This document shows, piece after piece, positions 50,401 to 62,400 of a stretch of 64,000 nucleotides of DNA (within the stretch, counting starts at the first letter, position 1; each line of letters opens with the position of its first letter). Below the pieces are notes generated by a model that was not told the origin of the DNA, made no database searches, and saw nothing but the letters and a program-made list of their open reading frames with translations. The position numbers and the translations under genes were made by a program. Source of the stretch: Delphinus delphis (taxonomy: Eukaryota; Chordata; Mammalia; Artiodactyla; Delphinidae); NCBI RefSeq assembly GCF_949987515.2, contig NC_082702.1, positions 48,825,600 to 48,889,599 on the forward strand. Direction: 5' to 3'.

Positions 50401-53400
50401 AAAATAAAAGGAAATCATTAAGCCACAGAAAGAAAAACAAGAAGAACGGGACAAAGAAGAAACAGAATTAACTGGAAAACAAGGTTTAAAATGGCAATAA
50501 ATACATATGTATCAATAATTACCTTAAATGTCAATGGACTGAATGCTCCAATCAAAAGACATAGAGTGGCAGACTGGATTAAAATACAAGAGACCCACCG
50601 TAGGGCAGAGGACACAAATAGATTGAAAATGAGGGGATGGAAGAAGATACTTCATACAAACAGAAACGACAAGAAAGCGGGAGTCACAATACTTGTATCA
50701 GACAAAATAGACTTTTTCTTTATGGCCTCTGTTTTAAAGAAGGACACTATATAATGATAAGAGGGTCACTACAAGAAGAGGATTTTACACTCCTTAACTC
50801 CTAATATAGGAGCACCAAAATACATAAAACAAGTCCTAACAGACATAAAGTCTCCAACTATTATTGTATTCCTGTCAATCTCTCCCTTTAACACCCCACT
50901 CACATCAATGGACGTATCTTCTAGACAGAAAATCAAAGACAACAGAGATCCTAAATGATACAATAGAACAGTTACACTTAATTGATATTTTTGGGACATT
51001 ACATCAAAAAAACCCAAACAAACCAGAATACACATTCTTTTCAAGTACACATGGAACATTCTCTAGGACTGACCACATACTAGGGCACAAAACTAACCTC
51101 AACACATTTAAGAGTATAGAAATTATTTTGAGCATCTTCTCTGACCGCAATGGCATGAAACTAGAAATCAACCATAGGAAAAGAAATGAGAAAAAAACCG
51201 ATTACATGGAGACTAAACGATGTGCTACTAGAAAAACCAATGGGTCAACAAGGAAATCAAAAAAGAAACTAAAAAGTACCTTGAAACAAATGAAATGAAA
51301 GCACGACCACACAAAAGCTATGGGATGCAGCAAAATCAGTTCTTACAGGGAAGTTCCTAGAAATACATGCCTTCCTCAAAACAACAAGAAAAATCTCAAA
51401 CAACCTAACCTACTACCTGAAATAATTAGAAAAAGGAGAGTAAATTAGAAAAAGGAGAGTAAACAAACGAAAGGCAGCAGAAGGAAGGAAACAATACAGT
51501 TTAGAGGAAATAAAACAGATTAAAAAACAATAGAAAAAAATAAAATCAAGAACTGGTTCTTTGAAAGGATAAATGAAATTGACAAACCTCTGACCAGACT
51601 CACCAAGAAGAAAAAGAGAACCCAAATAAACAAAATAAGAAATGAAAAATGCCTTAAAGACTTAAACATAAAACATGACACTGTAGAACTCCTAGAAGAG
51701 AGCATAGGCAAAACGTTCTCTGACATAAATCATACCAGTGTTTTCTTAGGTCAGCTTCCCAAGGCAATAGAAATAAAAACAAAAATAAACAAGTGGGACC
51801 CAATCAAACTTACAAGGTTTTTTACAGCAAAGGAAACCATAAAAAAACTGAAAACCTGTGGAACGGGAGAAAACTTTTGCAGATGATGCAACCAACAAGG
51901 GCTTAATCTCCAAAATATACAAACAGCTCATACAACTTAACAACAGAAAAAACAACCCAATTGAAAAATGGGCAGAAGACCTAAATAAACATTTCTCCAA
52001 AGAAGGCGTACAAATGGCCAATAGGCACGTGAAGAGATGCTCAACATCACTAATTATTAGGGAAATGCAAATCAAAACTACAGTGAGGTACCACCTCACA
52101 CTGGTCAGATGGCCATTATTAAAAAGTCTACAAATAACAAATGCTGGAGAGGGTGTGGAGAAAAGGGAACGCTCCTGCCCTGTTGGTGGGAATGTAAGTT
52201 GGTGCAGGCACTGTGGAAAACCGTATGGAGGTTCCTCAGAAAACTAAAAATAGAATTGCCACATGATCCAGCATATAACCAGACAAAAAACTTTAACTCA
52301 AAATGATACATGCACCCCTACGTTCATAGCAGTACTATTCACAATAGCCAAGACATGGAACCAACCTAAATGTCTATTGACAGACGAATGGATAAAGAAA
52401 ATGTGGTACATATATGCAATGGGATATTACTCAGCCATAAAAAAGAATGAAATTATGCCATTTGCAGCAACATGGATGGATCTAGAGATTATCATACTAA
52501 GTGAAATAAGTTAGAAGGAGAAAGACAAATACCATATGGTATCACTTATATGTGGAATCGAAGATATGACACAAATGAACCTATCTATGAAACAGAAACA
52601 GACACACAGACATAGTGAACAAACTTGTGGTTGCCAAAACGGAGGGGTGGAGGGAGAGGGATGGATTGGGAGTCTGGGGTTAGTAGATGCAAATTATTAC
52701 ATTTAGAATGGATAAACTACAAGGTCCTGCTGTATAGTACAGGGAACTATATCCAATCTCCAGGGATAAACCATAATGGAAAAGAATATAGAAAAGAATG
52801 TATACATGTGTATAACTGAGTCACTTTGCTGTACAGCAGAAATTAGCACAACACTGTAAATCAACTCTACTTCAATAAAGATAAAATAAATAAATAATAA
52901 AGGATAACACTGAGCTTATACTTACAGTAGCTCTATGAGGGAGGGAGGTACAAGTGTTGGCTCCAAGGTGCCAAGGAGGAAAATGAGGCTTAGCCCAAGG
53001 TCACACCTGTAGTAATCACTGAAGGCTGCTTTTTAATGGGCTAAGTCTGATTCAAGCCCATGCCTTTAGCCATTAGGTTATAATGTCTCTTAAAGAAAAT
53101 GAGCGAGGAGGAGAGAGGCGGACGCGTTGCTCTATACTTGTCATCTACATACAATGAAAGGGCATTGATGGAAAAGACCCAGAGGCTGTTGGGATAGAAG
53201 CCCCTCCACTACTGGACCTCACCATCCCCACTAGTGACCTTTTCTCTTTCTGGGCATCTGTCTTGCTCACCAGACGGTGGACTCCATAAGAGCAGAGACC
53301 TCGCCTTACGTGTTTCTGATGGACACTTGCGGTTTGGCGTCTTTTCTCATGTTTCCTATGCCTGTGAACTCAAAGGATTTTCCCAAGCTAGAAGTCTGGG

Positions 53401-56400
53401 GGGCATCTTTAAATCTTCCCTCTCCCCTACCCAACATATGCCTGAAGGTACCAGCCGGCTTCTTTAGGAACTCTCAAAGACCCTGCTTCCTGCCATCCCT
53501 GGAAAACTTTCATCTTTCATTTTCATCACTGCAACATCCAGGCAAGCGGCTTTGCTGCCTCTGGCTTTGGGTTCCCCTCTGTCTGAGATGAAAACCTGAT
53601 CGTTCCACTGCTTTATTTAAAATTTTAAATAGCTCCCCAACCTTTATAGGATATATTTGTAGCCCGCCACCCCCGGCCCTCACGAGCTGTGCCTGATGAA
53701 ACCTTCAGCTTCCACCCCGACCCCCTGCCCAGTTCCGCCCTGACTGCGTTATATTCTCCGGTCTCTCCCTTGCGTAGGGTGCACCCTCTGTCTGAACAGC
53801 CCTGGCCCTGGCTTTGCCTGATTCCTGCTCATCCCTCAGGCTCTCACTCCCTGGAAAGTCTCTTCTGCCAAGGTCTCCTCCTGACGCGGGGGTTGGGTGG
53901 ACCTCAGGCTCTCCCGTGGGATCACAGACCTCTACCTCAGCACTCCGCTTACCTTACCTGTATTTTTTTTTTATTTATATAAATTATTTATTTTTGGCTG
54001 CGTTGGGTCTTCGTTGCTGTGCCTTGGCTTTCTCTAGTTGCGGCTAGCAGGCTCTAGAGCGCAGGCTCAGTAGTGGCGCACGGGCTTTTAGTTGCTCCGC
54101 GGCACGTGGGATCTTCCCGGACCAGGGCTCGAGCCCGCGTCCCCTGCATTGGCAGGCGGATTCCCAACCACTGCGCCGCCAGGGAAGTCCCACCTGTATT
54201 TTTATACACATGCTTTATACGTACGGTTTGGTACCTCCACGGCCCAGGCACTGCCCAGTCAGTGTGATGGGTGCTTTATTAACATGCGAGGAAGAAATCA
54301 GCAGGGAAGAATGAATAGTAAGCAGCCACTTGGTATACACGTGTGGAACAGAGAGGAGCACTGAGTGGATGCTGGGGGATGAGCTGAGCATTCCCAACAA
54401 AACCCAGCACTACATCTAAACTCATACCTCACTCCACGAAGAGACGACCCACTGGAGCCGACTGTTCTTGGGACATCGTCCTAGGACGCAGCCCTCCTGC
54501 GGTTCTGGTCTCGGGCTGCTGGCACACAAGCTCTCAGGGACGTCCTCTACCGTGGCAGAACTTTTACACAGGACTTCACGTCTCCTCACCCCTCGTCCAC
54601 AGGTCTTAGAACACTTGAGATTTAAAAAAAGGCATGTACATGCTAGTCTCAAAAGACTGTCTTCCAGACGAATGTATTAATGAAGGGTTTACAGAGCAAT
54701 TTTTAAGCACTAGAACCAAATGCCCAATAAAATCCCTTGCAGCCAGCAGAATAAATCTTTCCTCCCTCCAGAGCCTCTAAGTACAGATTACTGTTCCCTT
54801 TCAACATTCTGAATGCCCAGGGGTTGCTGTGTTGCCCCAGGTCTGAAGACAAGTTTTATTCTTAATGGAGAAGAGAGGGGTTCTGTGCACAGCACACATG
54901 ATAACAATTTGGAAAATGGTACAGGGCCTATTCATGGATGTAACTGTATCTCTCTCTGGCACAAGGCAGAGTCAATCTGGGCATTGGTGAAAGAGGACTG
55001 TCAGTGCTTCGGACAAGGAGAATAATAGCAAAGTATAATATGTACAATAGGGACGGCAACAGACCGTGACATTTATGAAAATGGGCTGGGAGTGTCCAAT
55101 TCCTGCCCCTAACATCTGCTGTTTCTAGGCGGGGCACTGTGCTAACTCTTGGGGAAAAACTAAGTCGACACTCGTCAAATATTTGGAGGTAACTGTGCAC
55201 GGTGGTCTCATACTCTTCTACTCTTACTGTCTTGACCTTCACAAGCACTGTGAAATATGTAAGGCGGCAAATCATCTCCTGGCTTTCGGATTTGTACTTC
55301 ACGAGTTGCCAAGATCACTTAGAAGACTTTGGCCCCAGGCTGGGGTGTGCCCTCAAGGGACGTGTCCCCTCCCTGGCCTTTACAGTCTTCTTGTTGGCCT
55401 CTCAGAAGGGCCGCACGAGATGTGGTCCCGCTTGTCTTGGCTGTCTGAGTTTGCAAACATCTGGGGCACCGTTCCAAGCCTGCTCAGAGGACCGGTGGGA
55501 ATTCTCATTCTTCCTATTTCTAAGGGAGATGGAGACAGGATGATGACGATATCATAATAATCGTCTCTCTGCAAACCACAGCAGAGAATGTTTATTGAAT
55601 GCCTTCTGTGCACGGTGATATACCTTAGTGTATACCAGGGCCTGTATCACATGACCCTCTAAACAGCCCATGAGATAACTGCTATTATCCCATTTTACAA
55701 AGGAGGTGTCTGAGTCACAGAGCTTAGGTACCTTGACCAAGATGAATCGACCGTCTGCCAAGTTGTGGAGATGGGCAAATTCGTCTGATATCAGACCAGG
55801 GCTCTGCACCCCTAAACATCTCTCATTCATGTTCATAACATCCAAGTAGTTAAATTCTTATTCAATAGAATTCTTATTTATCGCGATTTTTCTCCAGCAT
55901 GGTAAAATGTTTAAATTGCTTCCCAAATGGTTTCCAGAGCCCTGGTCTCTAATGGAAGAGCTGGTGGCTATCACAGTTCTGAAGGACCCCTTTCATACTG
56001 AGTAAGTTCTCAAAAGGACATATTTGGTTTTAGCTGTCAAATAAAAGGGGGTGTGAGGGTGCAAGGCTAAACTGCGTCCGAAATCAATACTGTCCAGGAT
56101 GTAATGCACCCTATGCGGAAACTCGGTAGAAATGTGGTCAGGGGCTCCTACCTGTCTTCATAGTTCAGGTGATGAAACCTCTGCTTGCCATCCATGGTTG
56201 GGCAGAGGCTGGGCTGTCACCTGCAAGGATGCTGTGTACCAGGGTTCTTGGCACATTTTGGACCAGATAATGTCGGGGGTCCAGACACTTTTTACAATGC
56301 CCTGTGCATGGTAGGATGTTTCCCTCTACCAACCAGATGCCAGTAGTACCATCCTCCAGAGCTGTGACGATCAAAATGTCTCCACGGCCAAATTCCCCTG

Positions 56401-59400
56401 GGGGGCAAACTGCCTCCAGCTGAGACCCTCTGAGTTGTGAATGTCAGGTAGTTCTAGGGTTCTTCCAACTTCATGAGTTTGTACCTTTTATTGGGAGTTC
56501 GAGGCAAGAGCCAACTTCACGCCCAACTCCTCTCTGTAGCCTAATAACTGCACCTCTTATCACTGAAGCAAGATGATGCCTCGTTCTACGTTTCTATGCC
56601 TAGTTCTTGCTATTTTCTGTTTGCTTTGGAGAATTCAGTAGCCAGTTTCATCTGCCAATCCTCCAACACTCACTAGTCTAGCCTAAATGGCCTCCATATT
56701 CTAATTTTTTAGGAGATCAGACTTTGAAGTATTCTAAGCTGTCGTACAGGGGGGTCTCACACTTGCGGCTGCATCAGCATCGCTACAAATGCTCATTCAA
56801 ATGCCCCATTTCCCATTAACTCAGTGTGATTCCCACAAACGTACCAACAGCTGAGACACTCTTAGGGGAAAAAAGATACCACCCATATTTTTGTCACCTT
56901 CCTTTTCCATGGGGAATGAATCCAATGACTCCAAGCCTTTGCCACTTACCTGAGACCAGGGCCCAGGGCTCCATTCTGGAGGGCAGGCATGGCTGTTGCA
57001 GACTTGAACCTGAGTGGGTGTGCTCACTGGGCAGAGAGAATGCAACACCGCTTCCTCCTTTTGGAAGGGCTTCTTCTGGACACACTGGACCTTCCTGCTC
57101 TGCTGGCCCCCCGCACATGACCGGCTGCACACGCTCCATTCACCTGGCTTCCAGCTTTCAGTGAAAGACAGAATTACTTCTGGTGAAGCTAAGACTAAGG
57201 ATCATCAATTCCAAAGCAGTTACTGTGAAAGATTAACCACCTGATGAAAGTCTAAGGTCAACTGTAGAACCAATATGGCCAATTCATACTGATTCTGCTT
57301 TCATAGATTTTCAAGCCTACATGAGTGTGGTCCATTTGTAGGGAATCACATGGAATCACCACGTGATTCTGGGGAAAAATACGTTCCTGTCCTCTGCAGG
57401 CAAAGAAACATGTGCCATCTGGAAGTGTGAGCGATTCATTCGTTCAGCCAATTGGGATCTTAAACCCTTCGTCACGGGATCTCCTAGGCATTAGGGTTGG
57501 AAAAGATGGATGAAGCAATGCTTTTCCCATTAAGAAGCTTATGGAAGAGGTGGCTATGTGGACAAATAAAGAAGATACTTGCTGATAATTGCTACAAAGA
57601 AGTTAATAAAAGTACAATAATGAGACTAATGAAACAAGGGTTCAGTGAGGGGGAAGAGAGAGGTGTGTGTGTGTGTGTGTGTGTGCGCGTGCGTGCGAGC
57701 ATCTGAAAGAGAGAGGGGCACATTCAGGGAGGGTCTTACAAAGACTATTTCTAAGTAGGTGGTTCCCCCACCTACTTTTTCTGGTTAGCCTTAAACTTTA
57801 CTGATGGGTTAGAGATATAATCTCGAATTCTTTATTTAAAGATTGCCAGGTCGCTACTTTTTTTTTCACAGCTGTCTGAGACTTGGTGTACACTGAAGAA
57901 TGGTCAACTGCAACCAAGAATCCTTGTCAACAACTGGCTGTGATTAATTGAAATTCTCTGATTCGAAGGCCTAGCATTAAAAAGATCCACCAGATAGGAT
58001 CACGATACGTTTCAAAGCATCAATGTCTAAAACTGCTCTTGGTTTACAAATCTTCTAAGTATCATTTGAAAGCATAAAAACATCACCGAGACCAAATGTG
58101 TGTTTGTTACACGTCTGCATTTCTGCATCTTCCTAGTCCTAGGATATTTGCTCTGGTTTCCCCTGCCCCCCTCAAGCCTGAGGTGCGAGGTTAAAGACCT
58201 TTCTGTTAGTCCAGAGAATTTAGCACATGAGTTCTAGGATTCTAAAACATTGCATAATCCATGTTATCTTAGTTAGAGAGATGATACCAAATAAAAGAAC
58301 TCCTTGTATTTGTATAATCATTTTCTCTTACAGTAAGATGCAAAGAAAAGATATATATTATCATGAAATTATTAGTTTTAATCAACACCGACCTCACAGA
58401 CCTGATTCCTCCACTTTCCATTTTCTCCCTTATTGCCTTTTTTTTTTTTTTTTTGGCCGTGTCTTGTGCCTTGTGCAGAGTCCTGACCGCTGGACCACCA
58501 GGGGAGTCCCCTTACTGCGTTTTTATATTTATCATTTTTATAGCACGTATCTCACTGCATCTCAATTATCTGTTTACACATCCACCTCTTCCATTCGATG
58601 GTGGGTTCATTGATGGCAGGAAATACAAGCTATTCATCTCCATCTTCCAGTCCTCAGCTGAGGGCCTGGCGTTCCGTAGGACATATAACATGGTCATTAC
58701 ATGGGAAAATAATGGAGTTAGATCAGATGAACTCCTTTGTCCTTAGAGCTCTAATAGTCTAAGCCCTTATTTCTAGTATATCTCTGCAGAAGAATAGTCC
58801 CTAAAAGGTCCCATTATTCAACAGGAAATACTGAGATAAATAATAGGGTTGCAGGGAATTCCCTGGAAGTCCAGTTGTTAGGACTTCGCAGGTTTGATCC
58901 CCAGTCAGGGAACTAAGATCCTGCATGCCTCTCACTGCGAGGCCAAAAAAAAAAAAAAAAAAAAAAAAAAAATAGGGTGGCATAAAAGGGAAAAGAAACA
59001 AAAGACACTGCCCATTTCACTCCAACTCTGCAGAGTCACTGCAGGGGCTGTTCTGCTTTTAAAGAGCCAGCAAACTTGTTACTGCACAGAATATCATTTC
59101 TACGTGGAGCTATCAGGAAAGTTCTGGGAGTTAAGCATGACTAACGCTCTCTCTCCCTTTTCATGGAGGTACATACGAATGGGGTTTCTTTCTTTTCTTG
59201 GCGGAGATAAACAATGATGGAAAGGAGGCTTAAAATAAGAAAACATTAGCTTACATTCAAGTGTACTGACAATCCCTACACGTACCTAAACGTACACACA
59301 CATGCGCGCACACACACCCCCATCTAAGGGAGAGATTATTCCACAAGGATCAGTAACACTGTCTGGTTATCACGTCTTAGAGCCACGGGATATTTTTAGA

Positions 59401-62400
59401 GCCAGACATTTCTTAGCAAGAGAGAAAATTCCATGGAAGCCCCCCACATGTCTTTCTCCTTTTTGTGTTCAGGATACAGCTGGTTCCAAACTCTAAGGGA
59501 AAAACGGAGTTGACAATTGGGCCTAGGGGATTGGTGGGGAGCTGAAGCCCCAAACGATTATGACAAATACACTATTTACAAGGAAAAAAATATGTATGTA
59601 TATAAAAAGACTGTGCAATATAATCGCATCACCACAAAGCAAACACTACTTATTAAGATGATCGGAAACAGCAGGGAACACAACAGTGCTGTAGAAGAAA
59701 CCCTGTCAACTCTATATAAATACATTTGGCAGAAGATAAATCAAACAAGAAGAGACTCCATTTGGCTGGGAACATTAGTTAAAACTAGCGTTCAAATAGT
59801 AGTGTGGCTAAAATCAATCCAAAAGCAAACCCACTGAGCTCCCCACCGTGTCTCTTCATCAAAAATGGGGTTACCACTTGGGCTCTATACCCTTCCTTTT
59901 AACTTTGTGTCTTGCTACTGTGTAATTTGCATTTGGGCTTTCATGGGTTGCAGAGTAATCTGATTTTTAAATTCTTGGATGACTCTCTAAACGTTAAGCA
60001 TACAACCACATAGAAATTTAACTAACGTACGATTCTGTGTTATTTAAATATCTGTTTTAGTTCAGAGAAGAGGGGTCTCTATGAAAAGGTTGAAAAAAGA
60101 TGCCTTTATGCCTTTTTTTTACCCCAAGCTTACGTTGGCATAGCCAGAGTCTGAGTGTCTGAAGCAAATTTGTGTTTTTCAAGTTATATATTTTAACTGC
60201 AACTCTCGTCTCCTTTCTTATATTGCCTTTTTGGGGGGGTGGGGTGGGGCGGGGGGTATTCTGTCTATCTTTGAATGACTTTTTTTTTTTTTTTTTTTGA
60301 ATCACTTTGGATCAGAGGCATCAACAGTGGCTTCAACCATCTCCTATCAACAATAAAGGCACTCAAGTACAGATGCAACCAGAAAGACATTTCCAGATGA
60401 CTTACTAGGCAGGGCAGGAGAAGGCATTGCACATTTTGGGTTCAGTTGCTGGCTTGGCTCTCGCATTGCAGAATGAGGAATTGACTTGAGTGTTTTGATC
60501 CCGTAAGCAAATGGCCTTGACACTTATGTAACCTAATAAGACATGAGAAGTTACAAAGTGAAAATTGCAGGTAACCAATTCCGCTTAGTTTCCAAGTGCA
60601 GCTTCGGGTTTACCAGGGTTCTGATAATTTACTGAAGATACGGAACCTAAATATTGTACGAAAACACGTCCTTCTGATAAAATCTACAACTCATGTGAAT
60701 TCCACCCTCATGCCACGCCCCCCCAACAGTTTTCATATTTTAATACTTTTTAACATGTAGCGTCTTAGTGTTCAGGACTGCCGTGGATTCTAGAACGATA
60801 TAAAGACAGAGCAATATTTTGAAATTGAAAACAATTTTGAAAACGGGGCAATATCTGTTTCAGGGAAGTATCCCAGAAGCTTTAACTCACACTGCACATA
60901 TCTAATGGAAAGTGTTCTGCAAAGAAAAATCTTGGGGGAATTCTGTGTGGAAACTCTAAGATTTTGCTTTTTCATGAAGCATCTTCTTCACTTGCCTGAG
61001 TATGTGCGCATATAAACAAAAAGTTGAACTCACTGAATATGTGTTCATACTTGTCCGCAAGGACTCTGGTTTTTTGTTTCTGTCTGTTCACCCCACTGCC
61101 TTGTTTTCGATACTCATTTCAGGACCTCTCATCAAGATACACTTTATTTTGTGTGTGATTAACTGTATTTGTCAGCTCCCCACATAGGAACGCTGCCCCC
61201 TCTTTCAATTCTCTTTATTCACATGGACTTTTCCTTAAAATGGAATCTGAGCAACAGTGAAAAGTCACTCCCGCTAGAATGATTAGGTTGAAGGGGGTTT
61301 ACTTTCAGGGGGAACTGATCAAAATATTGGGACTCCCTAAAGTCAAGAGTTTGCTTCTGGAGAACGTATTCATTTGGACTTGTCTTCTCTTAGACTTCCG
61401 ACATGCTATGGTCTGTGAGTCACACGAAGGTGTTGCTAACTCAAGGCAAAGGAGAATCCCATAATGCACTTGTCCAGCATCCTCCCCTTGGTTGTATTTA
61501 TTCCCTGTAAATGGAAAATGGATGGACTCTCTCTCTTTCCCAAGGAACCTGTGCTCTCTCTGGAATACCAGGAAGTTATCGCGAATGATCTCAAAGAGCA
61601 TTTGATACATGAACAACTGCTCATGCTCGAAGACTACGTGAAAAACAGCATAAAGATTATGGTTTCTGTTCTGTTAAAAAAAGAAAAAAAAGAACATAAA
61701 ATGATACATGTGTGGCATGTGTCTGAGTATGTGAAACACGTGTTTTTATGTTTGCTTAAGAAAAAGAATACGATATAGACCAAAGTATTAACACTGGCTA
61801 TTGCTGATTAAAAGATTATGGGAGATTATTTTCTTCTTTATAGCATATTGCTTTTTAAAATGTGTATTAATAAAAAATATATTCCCTTTTAATTATTTCA
61901 TATATATTTTTAAAAAGAAGTATTTCTTCATATTTTGTTAACTAGCATGGGCAGCTGAAGACAGAATTTCTTCACCTTCTGTATTTCGGCTCTGTCTCTG
62001 GTCCCAAGATGGCCCATTTTGCTCAGTGGGATGGACACAGTAGGGAGACCCACTGTCACCAGGTGCTCTGAGCATGAGGAAATGCGGGACCAACCTTCAT
62101 GCTTTGGTTTCATGGACTCATTTATGGACTCATTCTTCTTCCCAAAGGGCAAGTGTGACAAAGATTGACTTACCAACCAAATATGTGATATTTTGGGACC
62201 TAAATAAAATGCCTCCCGTCTACGCACTGAGAGGATGGCTGTGGTTTTTCCCTTCCTTACAAGGGCTATTTCTCGGATTTAATCCATTTCCCTGCGGGGC
62301 TGGAATGCCACTGCTTCCACGTGTCAGATCGCTGTCTTAAGTCTGCCTTGCGTGTGTTTTCACTGTCTTGCCCCTACCTTCTCTAAGTCCCACTGGGAGG

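Noticed and set aside
55183..55557. 124-residue plus-strand ORF inside an ADAMTS18 intron
   Set aside because: No recognisable family, overlapping frames of equal length, no splice or promoter support.
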